A DNA stretch of 64,000 nt. Source: JANRLL01 sp033762715 (GTDB taxonomy: Bacteria; Pseudomonadota; Alphaproteobacteria; Rickettsiales; SXRF01). The number at the start of each line of letters is the position of its first letter. The stretch's first letter is position 1. Location of the stretch: positions 124,001 to 188,000 of the forward strand of contig JANRLL010000016.1 in NCBI GenBank assembly GCA_033762715.1, in the 5' to 3' direction. Below are positions 15,888 through 25,300 of the stretch, piece by piece. The notes beneath the pieces are model-generated. The model was given only the letters and a program-made list of their open reading frames with translations, was not told where the DNA came from and did no database searches. Position numbers and translations under genes: made by a program.

Positions 15888-18764
15888 TTAGTGATGCGCG
15901 TGAGCAGACGATGCGCCTTTTCCGGAATGAGCTAGTTTTTGTGCGCGGAGTTCCTGCATTTTGGCAACTGCTTCTTCCGGCGTATCAACGACATGAATGC
16001 CGAGTTTTTTGAGATTGCCTGCTGGAATGGTTTGCAGCAGTTTATCATAGAAACCACGCCGCTCGCCACCCACTTGAATTTGGGTGTTGATGATCACCAA
16101 CTCTTTATCGGCAAAGCCTTTAACATAGTCATTATCGGGCTCTCGCAATGCCATTTCTTTCAGCACCGCATAGCCCGCTAATTCTTGGACGGTGCCCATG
16201 CCGCCTGGCGCCATGATAGCAGCATCGGCCGATAGCAGTCCTTCGATGCGCTCATAAATATCGCGGCAGAGATGGAAGCGATCGACCAGTTCGGTAATAT
16301 TGCGCCCTTTAACTTCGCCTGCATCCATAATGTGCGGCACGTTAAAGCCCGTGTGGTGTGCGGCATGCTCATCGCGGATGTCGACCATGGTTTTCGTGAT
16401 GGTGCCCATGCCGGAATACATACCGGCGCCGCTATAAACACCGAAGTTGTTTTGTGCCAGCAAGGTGGTGAGTTTCTTGCTGGTATTGTGGATCATGGTG
16501 TTTTCATTGGTGGCCGATACAAACACCACGACATTAAAATCTTTGGGCGATTCGTCGCCTTTGGGTTTTATTTTTGGGCCTTTGGAATGGGCAGGTGGGT
16601 TATAGCGCAAATAGCGGTCACGATCTTTCTTCAGCCCATCAACCGCTTCTTCAGCCGAGTTTACCGAGTGATAGAGTGTTTTTGGATCCTGTCCGACTGT
16701 GCCTAAAATATGCAAATCATGTGTCAATTTTTCTAAGTAATCAAACGGGCCTTTTTGCTCATCATCTTTAGGGTTCACCAGATATAGCGGCTTTTCGAGC
16801 TTATATTTATCGCGCGTTTGCTCACCTACAATCAAGGAAGAAAAGGTCCAGACGTTGCGCCAGAAATCGGTTTTGGCGCGCTCAGGATCAAAGGCTAGTA
16901 CCACCGCATCTTTGCCCTCGAGCATATTATTTTGCACATCCGATAAGCGGCGAATATCAGCACTCAGCTCATCGACAGTAAATTCGGGCAGGCGGTTTAG
17001 CGCTACCAGTTTTTCAATCGCAGCTCGGGCAACCTCATGCGATTTGTCGGAGACGATGCCGACATGGAAATCTTTTTCGCGTAGCGGTTTGCGCTCGATA
17101 TGAGGGGCTTTTGCAATATTTTGATCGGCCACCAATGCGCTCCATGCCAGGGCACGCGGACTTTTCGTCACATGCCATTCACGGCCTAGTTCGGCTTCGG
17201 TCTGATTCGGCTCCGGCTCCAGGAAGTTATCGATCTCCATTGGACCGGTAGGAGGGCGCGGTGCGCCTGTGAACTTCGCTTTGGTCTGTGCGGCATACAT
17301 AATGATCTTTTTGGCTTTGCCTGAATTGTTTGCATCATAAGTGCCGGGCTCTGGCTGTAGGGGCGCCAGGGCTAGAATACTTTTTTTGATGACATCGCGG
17401 GTGACGGGATGACCCGCTGCTTCATAGCGCTTTAAAATGCGGTCCACTTTTCCGAAGAAATTCTGCACACCATAATCGCCCAGAATGCCAGGGCCGGTTT
17501 CAACGCCAGGGAAGGGTGCATCGGCATGAATCCGATTAGAGATGCCGGCAAATTCACGCTCGGTAGTGAGATTCAATCCATTGTTGGGATTGGTTTGCAC
17601 AAAATGAAAACCGGAATCTTCGGCGAGGAAGAAAATTTCTTCTTCTTTCAACGGCGCGTTATTGCCGCGCAGTCCCATATCGCACAGGCGCTGGCCTAAA
17701 TCTTTCAGGCGTTCGACTTTGGTTTGCGGGCTCATATTATTCCAGGCATCAAAGGCCGCCTGAATTTTTTCCGCTGCGTTGCCTTCGTATGAATTACTTT
17801 CTTCTTTCGGGCTAATGAAACTATCAACTAAGCGATCGATAGGCAGGATATTGACCTTGAGCCCTTGCTTTTCATAGAGCGCATTAATTTCTTGGAATTT
17901 TTTGCGTGTGGCGGTGGCAACAAAAATCGTGGCTTCTTCCGGCACCAGCGGTTCGGGTGCCACATGCTCGGTGACGTTGCCAGCGGCCTTTTGCGCTGCA
18001 CCTAGCGTATGGGCCAACTCCAGCGTTTCTGCACGCGTATGGGTTATATAGATGCCGTAGGTTTTAGCGAGTTTTTCCAGGTCGATAAATAAGCGCTTTT
18101 CGCCGCTTTCTGCCGTGCCGTTATATTCAAGGAACTGCAAATTCGCGAGCAGGGGGTCGAGCTGGTTTTCGGTATTTTCAATAATCAGCGGTTTGGTTTG
18201 CGCGCCATCGAGTTTGCGGCGCACCACTTCCACCAACTCAAAATCCGCCTTTAAATCGCCAGGCGTTGCAATCAGCAGATCGCTGGTGCGTTGCAGTGTT
18301 TTGATTTGTGGCATGGAGAGATGTCGGTCTGTGCCCAGCACGCGCGCATGAATATCGTCTTGTGATAGAGAGTCGTTAATGTCGGATGCGGCGCTGATCA
18401 AACTGCTGGGGGCAGCATTGAAGCCCATTTTCATTTCAGGCTCAGGCAGCGAATAATATTGCGTGGGATGCCCAGGCAGCGATCCTTCGGCAGACGCGAT
18501 CTCAGTACGGCGCATCAACCACTTGGAGCCACGGCTATAGGTGCTGGCTAAATCGGGGCGCTCACCGCGCATCATGCGTTGCAACAGCCCTTCTGCTTCT
18601 TTGGCGCGTCCTTGCGCCTTGGTCAGCAAGATGGGATTAAAGGGGCTGTCTTGTTCGGTCGGATGGTCTAAAGGCAGCACAGAAGTTGATTGCTGATTTT
18701 CTCTGTATAAATACTGATATTCGTTCCGACGGTGCTTTCTATTATCTGGACTAGATTTGGCCAT
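15888..18764 (-). CDS. Large Ham1/RdgB-like and LOG-like fusion protein (958 aa)
   Basis: A multi-domain protein that appears to act on nucleotides. Residues about 278-500 resemble Ham1/RdgB non-canonical purine NTP pyrophosphatase: FVATATRKKFQEINALY, SYEGNAAEKIQAA and LAEDSGFHF. Residues about 740-940 resemble a LOG (Lonely guy/TIGR00730) nucleotide phosphoribohydrolase: VYSGAGMYSGMGT and the signature PGGMGTVQE (853-861). Residues 150-215 (TPGDLKADFELVEVV) look like a second degenerate LOG-type segment, and 565-715 is another Rossmann-like region. The first 100 residues are polar. It is divergent from the NAD operon across 340 bases, which suggests a linked role in nucleotide or NAD turnover. 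The fold assignments are by eye. Confidence 0.75.
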   Translation of the reverse strand: MAKSSPDNRKHRRNEYQYLYRENQQSTSVLPLDHPTEQDSPFNPILLTKAQGRAKEAEGLLQRMMRGERPDLASTYSRGSKWLMRRTEIASAEGSLPGHPTQYYSLPEPEMKMGFNAAPSSLISAASDINDSLSQDDIHARVLGTDRHLSMPQIKTLQRTSDLLIATPGDLKADFELVEVVRRKLDGAQTKPLIIENTENQLDPLLANLQFLEYNGTAESGEKRLFIDLEKLAKTYGIYITHTRAETLELAHTLGAAQKAAGNVTEHVAPEPLVPEEATIFVATATRKKFQEINALYEKQGLKVNILPIDRLVDSFISPKEESNSYEGNAAEKIQAAFDAWNNMSPQTKVERLKDLGQRLCDMGLRGNNAPLKEEEIFFLAEDSGFHFVQTNPNNGLNLTTEREFAGISNRIHADAPFPGVETGPGILGDYGVQNFFGKVDRILKRYEAAGHPVTRDVIKKSILALAPLQPEPGTYDANNSGKAKKIIMYAAQTKAKFTGAPRPPTGPMEIDNFLEPEPNQTEAELGREWHVTKSPRALAWSALVADQNIAKAPHIERKPLREKDFHVGIVSDKSHEVARAAIEKLVALNRLPEFTVDELSADIRRLSDVQNNMLEGKDAVVLAFDPERAKTDFWRNVWTFSSLIVGEQTRDKYKLEKPLYLVNPKDDEQKGPFDYLEKLTHDLHILGTVGQDPKTLYHSVNSAEEAVDGLKKDRDRYLRYNPPAHSKGPKIKPKGDESPKDFNVVVFVSATNENTMIHNTSKKLTTLLAQNNFGVYSGAGMYSGMGTITKTMVDIRDEHAAHHTGFNVPHIMDAGEVKGRNITELVDRFHLCRDIYERIEGLLSADAAIMAPGGMGTVQELAGYAVLKEMALREPDNDYVKGFADKELVIINTQIQVGGERRGFYDKLLQTIPAGNLKKLGIHVVDTPEEAVAKMQELRAQKLAHSGKGASSAHAHH

Positions 18765-18933
18765 ATTGTTCCACTATGAGGCGCGCTATCGAAATAGGCT
18801 TCTGATTAGATTTCCACTCAGATATTAATAAAACTCTTAAGAAGAAGGTAGCGATTAATTGTGAAGCTATTGTGACGCCCTGATTTCAGTGGATATTGTT
18901 TATGCTATTGTTATAACTTGTTATTTTTAAATA

Positions 18934-19010
18934 GGAGGTCAAAGATGCATGTAAGCCATCTGGCCTCCCTATAAATGCATTTACCATCAATTTTATGAGG
19001 GTTTTCCTCA
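18934..19010 (+). promoter_or_regulatory. Possible attenuator: leader peptide and terminator before pncB
   Basis: AGGAGG (about 18933-18938) lies 6 bases before an ATG at 18945 that begins a 9-codon frame, MHVSHLASL, ending at 18974. GGAGG can pair with CCTCC at 18964-18968 inside the frame, so the Shine-Dalgarno may be masked. Next, TGAGG-GTTTT-CCTCA (18986-19000) followed by GTTTTTTCTT looks like an intrinsic terminator. This order (leader peptide, alternative pairing, terminator) is that of an attenuator, though the peptide is not enriched in one amino acid. Confidence 0.45.
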
Positions 19011-19029
19011 GTTTTTTCTTGTCATCAGA

Positions 19030-19058
19030 TTGTCATAAAAAATTAATTTTTCTTTATA
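19030..19058 (+). promoter_or_regulatory. Candidate sigma-70 promoter of the NAD operon
   Basis: TTGTCA (19030-19035) and TTTATA (19053-19058) are separated by 17 bases. The position, 50 bases before the pncB ATG and downstream of the terminator-like hairpin, would allow transcription that bypasses the upstream leader. Confidence 0.5.
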
Positions 19059-19108
19059 GGTTGTCATGTTAACTTTTTGAACCTTTGTCTATATCACAAG
19101 GATACCCT

Positions 19109-20863
19109 ATGGGCTACGCCGAGCATAACGAACGACTCAATCCCCTAACCACCGATTTATATCAGCTGACGATGTCGCAGGGGTTCTTCGACCAAGGCAT
19201 GGCCACCCGCGAATGCTCCTATTATTTGCATTGGCGCACGCCCGCTTTCAAAGGGACGAATTATACGACCGTAGCCGGTTTAGAAGAGGCTGTCGATTAC
19301 CTCAAAAATTTCAAATTCAAAGATGACGATATTGCCTATCTGCGCACGTTAGAAAAAAAGGGAAAAAAGCTATTTAGCGAAGAATTCCTGACCTTCTTAA
19401 AAGAAACGCCGCTGCAGCTCGATATTGATGCGTTGCCGGAAGGACAAGTGCAGACGACACCAGGGCCGGTCATTCGTGTGAAAGGCCCGCTTTATCAATG
19501 TCAGCTGGTGGAATCAGCGCTGCTGAATATCATGAACCGCAATTCGATGATCGCCACCCGTGCATCGCTTTTGCATGAAGCAACGGGCGGTGCGCCGCTT
19601 GCAGCCTTTGGTCTGCGCCGTGCGTCCGAGCTTGATGCTAGCAGTTCGCGCTCAGCCTATATTGGTGGTTGCGGCGTGGTGGCCGATGTCGATGCGGGCA
19701 GGCGCCTGGGTATCCCCGTTACCGGCACTATGGCTCATGCCTGGATGATGAATTTCCAGGAAGAGGGTAAGCCTAACGTTGAAACGGAACTCACCGCATT
19801 TAAGGCCTTCCTCAAATCCTATCCGCAAAATTCGATCCTATTGGTCGACACTTATGAGCCCAAGCAAGGTATCGAGAATGCGATCCGTGCCGCCATTGAG
19901 ATGAACGTGCCGCTTGATGGGGTGCGCCTGGATTCGGGTGATTTAGTGGATCTGGCCTATTTTGCTTCTAAGAAATTAGAAGCGGCTAAGGCCGTGCATC
20001 CCGACTTATTTAAAGATACCAAGGTTTTCATGACCGACGGCCTGGATGAAACTAAAATTTTGGCGCTGCGTAAAGATCTGGAAGCCAGGAGCCAGGCGGA
20101 AGATCATAAGCCATTTCCTAATGTGCTGGCCTATGGTGTGGGCACTGAGCTGCAAAACCCAGGCCCGCTGCGCGGGGGTGTATATAAAGTATCGGCGCAT
20201 GAGATTCATGATGCCAAAGAGACGGCAGAGCCTACGTCTAAAGGCTTGATTGGCAGCGTGATTGCCGGGGTGAAGCGTTGGATGGAGCCGGTGATGAAGC
20301 TCGCGGGCATTAACCCTGAGAACCCAGCCCTGCCATCCTCTAAAGCCTCGATTCCAGGCGTGGATCTGGATGTGGTGCGGCTGTGGAAAGACGGCAAAAT
20401 CGTGGCTGACATTGTAGTAGACCAGGCATTAGGCGTCGATGACATGCTTAAAAGCGGCAAGGCGATCAGCTTGCATGATAATAAAACCGAGATTACACTG
20501 CCTGCATATGACAAGGCAGAACCTCTGCTTAAGCCGATTTTTAGACGCAATGAGAAAGGCGTATCGGAATATGTCTATCAAGGGCCCGAAAAGAAAACGC
20601 TCTATAATGACAATCAGGTAACCGATTTGGCCAAGGTGCGTCAGTTTCATCTCGATACCAAGGCTGCGCTGCCAGAAGCCGTTCGTGGTATGAACCAAAC
20701 GCAAAAACCGGTGGTGCTCATTGATCCGCGCATTCAAGAAAATCGTCTGAAGATTATTGCAAAGACGACAGCTGAATTACTCGAAGAAAGAAAACCCACC
20801 GCGACCACTGCAGGCGATGATCTGCAGCTCGAAGGCGGCCAAAAACAAACATTACAAGCATAA
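19109..20863 (+). CDS. pncB: Nicotinate phosphoribosyltransferase
   Basis: Converts nicotinate and PRPP to nicotinate mononucleotide, the entry step of Preiss-Handler NAD synthesis. Family features are LNPLTTDLYQLTMSQGFF at the N-terminus, FGLRRA (near residue 168), SSRSAYIGGC, GTMAHAWMM with the conserved histidine, DTYEPKQGI and GVRLDSGDL. I chose the ATG at 19109 (584 residues) because AAGGA lies 6 bases upstream; the frame also has a TTG at 19085. The protein is longer than the usual 400-490 residues owing to an insert near residues 375-430 and a C-terminal extension of about 90 residues. First gene of the NAD operon. Confidence 0.93.
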   Translation: MGYAEHNERLNPLTTDLYQLTMSQGFFDQGMATRECSYYLHWRTPAFKGTNYTTVAGLEEAVDYLKNFKFKDDDIAYLRTLEKKGKKLFSEEFLTFLKETPLQLDIDALPEGQVQTTPGPVIRVKGPLYQCQLVESALLNIMNRNSMIATRASLLHEATGGAPLAAFGLRRASELDASSSRSAYIGGCGVVADVDAGRRLGIPVTGTMAHAWMMNFQEEGKPNVETELTAFKAFLKSYPQNSILLVDTYEPKQGIENAIRAAIEMNVPLDGVRLDSGDLVDLAYFASKKLEAAKAVHPDLFKDTKVFMTDGLDETKILALRKDLEARSQAEDHKPFPNVLAYGVGTELQNPGPLRGGVYKVSAHEIHDAKETAEPTSKGLIGSVIAGVKRWMEPVMKLAGINPENPALPSSKASIPGVDLDVVRLWKDGKIVADIVVDQALGVDDMLKSGKAISLHDNKTEITLPAYDKAEPLLKPIFRRNEKGVSEYVYQGPEKKTLYNDNQVTDLAKVRQFHLDTKAALPEAVRGMNQTQKPVVLIDPRIQENRLKIIAKTTAELLEERKPTATTAGDDLQLEGGQKQTLQA

Positions 20864-20879
20864 CGTTTAGGAGAGAGTC

Positions 20880-22085
20880 ATGACGCGTTTTATTGATCAA
20901 GATGGTAAAAAGACAGCGGTTATCAACGTTTTTATTGATCCAGAAAATGGATTTCTCAATCCAACGCTGACACCTGCACAAGGTGGTGCGCTGTATGTTC
21001 CCAAGGGTGAAGAAGTAGCGCCATTGATGGGTGACATTATCAAAAATTCTACCGATAGCATTTTCATTATCGGCCAGGATTATCACCCGGAAAACCATAT
21101 CAGCTTCATGACCAACCATTCGGGTGTGATGGAACATCGCATCGAAAAATATAAAGAATTTCTGAAAGCGAATAACCAGCCTATCCCAGAAAGCCCTGAA
21201 GAGCTTTATCAGCGCGCGCAGCAGCCAGTGCATTTTTTCAATGGCTATGAAAACCCACCGGTGCCATTCCCCTTTGAAGAGATTGTGCTTGATGCGGACC
21301 GTCACATTATCGGTTTGAAAGAAGCTGATGGACGTATTCGCAAAGTAGAAGTGACTACCGAAGGTGGGCTTGCGCCATCACCAAAAGATATTGGGCGCGT
21401 GACTAAAGTACTGGATGAATACCAGGATCAAACCTTTGATGAAATGCGTGCTGCGGGCATATTGCTCAGCACGCAAACATTGTGGACGCAGCATTGTATC
21501 CAAGGCACGGAAAGCTGCCAATATCCAGATGCTATGAATCTACCTGAAGGTTTAAAAGCAAAGCTTAAAGGCGATGCAATGTCTAAAACCGTAGATTATC
21601 GCGACGCAAAAACGGGCAACCAATTCTTCGTAATCCGCAAAGGTAACCGCTCGGAAGTAGACAGTTATGGTATCGGTGTAGAAAACGATGGCGAAACCAT
21701 GACGCCTGCTTGGGAAAAATTCCGTGAGATTGCATCACAGCTTAAAAAAGAAGGCTGTGAAAAAGTAGTCTTCAACGTAGGCGGCTTGGCGAGCAACTTC
21801 TGCGTGGAGTTTTCTGGCAACAACATTGCCGATTTCTTGGCGGGCCACTTCAAAATGCGCAATATGACCACGGAAATTAATTACGTGCCCGAGATCAGCC
21901 GCGGCATTCCGATTCCTGGTGGCCCTGAAGTGCCATTTAGTGAGGCTGGTGCGGGGCCGCGTATGGAAGCAACCCGTGGCATCAAATCCATTTCGTTGGC
22001 AAAAGTAATTGAGATGCAAAAACCAGGTGCGGCCATTGGCGGTGATCTTGCTGCTGATGGCGGTGCCAAGATAAAAGTGGCTTAA
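20880..22085 (+). CDS. pncA: Nicotinamidase / isochorismatase-family hydrolase, enlarged
   Basis: Deamidates nicotinamide to nicotinate, feeding the enzyme encoded just upstream. Catalytic aspartate D20 is in IDPENGF, the metal-binding Asp/His set is in QDYHPENHISF (near residues 66-76), WTQHCIQGT corresponds to the family WPVHCVQGT, and the nucleophile cysteine (about residue 308) is in ASNFCVEFS. At 401 residues it is about twice the length of E. coli PncA, with an insert at about residues 80-195 and a C-terminal extension. GGAGAG lies 7 bases before the ATG, and the gap to pncB is 16 bases. Confidence 0.9.
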   Translation: MTRFIDQDGKKTAVINVFIDPENGFLNPTLTPAQGGALYVPKGEEVAPLMGDIIKNSTDSIFIIGQDYHPENHISFMTNHSGVMEHRIEKYKEFLKANNQPIPESPEELYQRAQQPVHFFNGYENPPVPFPFEEIVLDADRHIIGLKEADGRIRKVEVTTEGGLAPSPKDIGRVTKVLDEYQDQTFDEMRAAGILLSTQTLWTQHCIQGTESCQYPDAMNLPEGLKAKLKGDAMSKTVDYRDAKTGNQFFVIRKGNRSEVDSYGIGVENDGETMTPAWEKFREIASQLKKEGCEKVVFNVGGLASNFCVEFSGNNIADFLAGHFKMRNMTTEINYVPEISRGIPIPGGPEVPFSEAGAGPRMEATRGIKSISLAKVIEMQKPGAAIGGDLAADGGAKIKVA

Positions 22086-22091
22086 GCGATT

Positions 22092-22352
22092 ATGACTTCT
22101 TTCGCACAAAAAATGGCGGCGCCCAGCGCAGATGATTTATATCTGGTGCGGGGCGGTTGCGATCATTCGGGGCGTCCGGCCTGGTATTTCGTTCAGGTAG
22201 ACAGCCCGAAGACGCAGGCCTTTTTGCGCGCGGTGCGCTCGGGTAACATCAATTTGCAATCCTTCGGCAAAATCATCGATTCGGGTTATGGCGAGCAGCC
22301 GCCGGAATTGGTGGTGGAGTTCATGCGTAAAAACTACGGCTATACAGGATAA
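22092..22352 (+). CDS. Small uncharacterised protein, SGYG-motif family member B (86 aa)
   Basis: An unrecognised 86-residue protein, paralogous to the 87-residue protein at 8208-8471. Shared features are LY near residue 16, SGRPAWYF against GRHCYYY, VRSG, and FGKIIDSGYGEQPPEL against FGEIIVSGYGKTP, with both ending NYGYT/KYGVT. It is soluble and has no signal peptide. It sits between nicotinamidase (6 bases upstream) and the NMNAT-NAD synthetase fusion (2 bases downstream), so it is co-transcribed with NAD genes. A binding or regulatory role toward one of these enzymes is possible but is pure inference from position. Confidence 0.85.
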   Translation: MTSFAQKMAAPSADDLYLVRGGCDHSGRPAWYFVQVDSPKTQAFLRAVRSGNINLQSFGKIIDSGYGEQPPELVVEFMRKNYGYTG

Positions 22353-22354
22353 TT

Positions 22355-25300
22355 ATGGCAGATAGTTTTCGTGGCAGAGGCGAGGATATTAAGCAGCAGC
22401 TAGCCGCGCAAAACATTCGTTACGGTGTATCGGTGGGCCGTCGAGCGCCCTTGCATAAGATGCACGTGGACTGCGTCGATGAAATTCAAGAAGCAGGCCT
22501 TACCCCCATTGTGGTCATTGGCTCGACCAATGGCAGCGATAGCCATCTCTACAACCCCGTTGATAATCCGCTCACGCTGGAACAGCAAAAAGAGCAGTTG
22601 CGTTTGGCGCTGCCCAATTTTGATGTCGAGCGCCAGGTGATTACGCTTAAGGATTTAGGCGATTATGATCGCTGGTGCGACGCGCTGACTGAGCAGTTAA
22701 AAGAGCATGGTATATTAGACCAATCGGTGGAACATTTTCGTACCAAAGCGGCCGACGAGCCCAAAGCAGGCGGCAACATACGCCCGCTAAGTAAATATTC
22801 AGAAGGCCTCACGTCACGAGGCTTGGCTGTATGGGAATCAGTCAATCGCTTTCCGGATGACGACTTCATCAATGGCAGTGATTTGCGTAAGCTTGATTTA
22901 GAAAAGCTCGATGATGCTCAGCGTGCTTTATTCTCCTCGCCTGATTACATTGTTGGCTTAGCCAAGGCCGCACGTGACTCTAATCCCGATAAAGCCGTAT
23001 TGGAGCAACATCATATTCCCGTCACTTTGCTCGATCTAAGCTTTGATCGTATGCGCAAGGAAGCGGGCATTACAACCGGCGAAGTGATACAGCAGGCTGC
23101 CCAAAAAGGTGAGGTGACGCTCGCATCCGTGACTCAGGCCGCAAAAGATATTGTTTCAAAAAAAAACGCCAGTAAGGTTATGACAGCAACAGAGACCAAA
23201 AAAACCATCCCCGTTAAAGTAGCTTCGGCTAACTTGAACCAGACGGTCAGCGACTTCACGCGCAACGTGCCCAATATTATAGCAGCCGTTGATAAGGCTA
23301 TTGAGGACAAGGCCGATGTGCTTTCGCTGCAAGAGTTAGGGTTGACCGGCTATACGGGTGACGACCAATTCAAATGGATACGCACCGACAAGCAGCAGCG
23401 TGAGCTGATAGAGCAATTGCAGCATATTGCCGATTACGCCAATGAGCGCGATCCGAATTTGGTAATTTCGGTGGGCTTTCCGTTTTTCTACGCCGATAAA
23501 AATCAGGATGTAAAGATCAATGTCGGTACCGACGAACGCCCCGTGATGGTGGATAATCCACTTTATAATATGGGCAATAAACCATTCAATGCCGTGGCTA
23601 CTATCAGCGCCGGCAAGATTCAGGCAATCAGCGCTAAATCGATTCAGCCGGAAGGCGCGGCCGAATATGAAGCGCGTCAGTTCACTGCCTGGCCAGATTA
23701 TTTGGGTGCTACGGAAGTTACGCTTTATAACGGTCAGAAAGTACCGTTTGGTAAAGTGGTGATGCAGCTGGGTGAAGATAAAGACAAAGCCGTCACCATG
23801 TATCATGAGATTTGCGCCGAGGCCTGGCCTGGTTTGGGTGATGACGGCAAAATCAATAAAAAGGAACAAGAGCAGGGACGTTATCTGTGCCGCCTGGTGA
23901 AAGATCACGACATATCACTGATCTTAAATCCGAGTGCTAGTAAGCCGGAACCGTTTTTGGATAAGCCGGAGCTGCGTAAGACCTTGTGCGTCACCGGTTC
24001 ACAAATTGCTGGCGGCGCGGCCTATGTCTATACCAACTGCGCAGGCTTAGAGGCGGCCCCCGTTGCCTTTGAAGGCGGCACCATTTATGCCAACCAGGGC
24101 GAAGTGACGCATAGCAGCGCGCGTTATGACATGCAGGATGTGAGTTACAGCAGCCAGTCGATGGTGATGAATGTGCCACAAAAAGGTCAGCCGCATGTGG
24201 TGATTCCGCATGATTTTTCTCACCGTATCGTTAATGAAAAAAAAGGCGGTTCACAAGAGTGGGAAAGCCAAAAAGGTGATGAGCGCGTATTCGAAGAATT
24301 AGTACGCAATACCGGTTTGTGGCTGCGCGATTATTTGAAAAAATCTGGCCAGCAAGGTTTCTTCATTTCGCTGTCAGGCGGCCAGGATAGCGCCTTTGGC
24401 GCGGTTGCCATTATCCAAATGATTGAACTGAATATCGATCAATTGGCAAAACAATTGGGCAGCAAAGAAGAGGCGGTGATCGCCTTCATCAGCCAGTTTG
24501 ACAATCTGAAATACGCCGATGAAGTTAAAAAAGTCACGAAAGAAAAAGGCGCTGAAGAGGGTTTGGCTTGTCTGAAGTCGCATATGCTGAGTTGTGCTTA
24601 TTTCCCCAGTGAAAACAGCAGTGATGCCACCCGCAATGCCGCGCAAGTGTTGATCGAAGGCGGCACTTTGCCCGATGGTACAAAAGTAAAAGGCATCGGT
24701 GGTACGTTCCATATCATGCCGATTCAAGACATTGTCGATAGCTATCTGGAGATTTTCTCCGGTGTCGATAAGGACGGCCTGTCGCCTGAGAAAAAAGAGC
24801 AACTGCGCACTGAGCTCAATCAATGCATCAAAGGCGAACGTGAATGCGTATCGGAAGAATTCAGGGATCGCATCGAGCGCCGTATTTTAAGTTGGAAAAA
24901 TAAATCAGATGATTTGACGCTGCAAAATCTACAGGCGCGTGTGCGTCTGCCGTTGGCCTGGCTATTTGGCAATGATGAAAATAAAATCGCCTGCGTGACG
25001 TCTAACTGGTCGGAAGCGGTGGCGGGCTATTGGACCTTTGGCGGTGATGGCCATATGGGCAGCATCAACCTGCTTGGCGGCATCCCCAAATCGGATCTGC
25101 GCGAATTGCTTGCCCATTTGGAAGAAAAAGGACTGGGTGGTCATGAGCCCGTTCGCGCATTGCATTATGTGAATCAAAACAAAGCATCGGCTGAGCTGCG
25201 CCCTCTAGGTAAGGATGGCAAGATTGTGCAGTTCGACGAAAATGACATGATGCCCTATAAGGTATTAGACACCATCGCGCGCAAGCTGATCATTGGCAAA

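Larger units (their letters stand above)
18765..19108. other. Intergenic control region between the Ham1/LOG gene and the NAD operon
   Basis: 344 AT-rich bases between divergent genes. On the plus strand it holds a Shine-Dalgarno plus 9-codon reading frame, a terminator-like hairpin and a promoter candidate, listed separately. Nothing further is recognised in 18765-18890, which must hold the promoter of the leftward gene. Confidence 0.6.
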
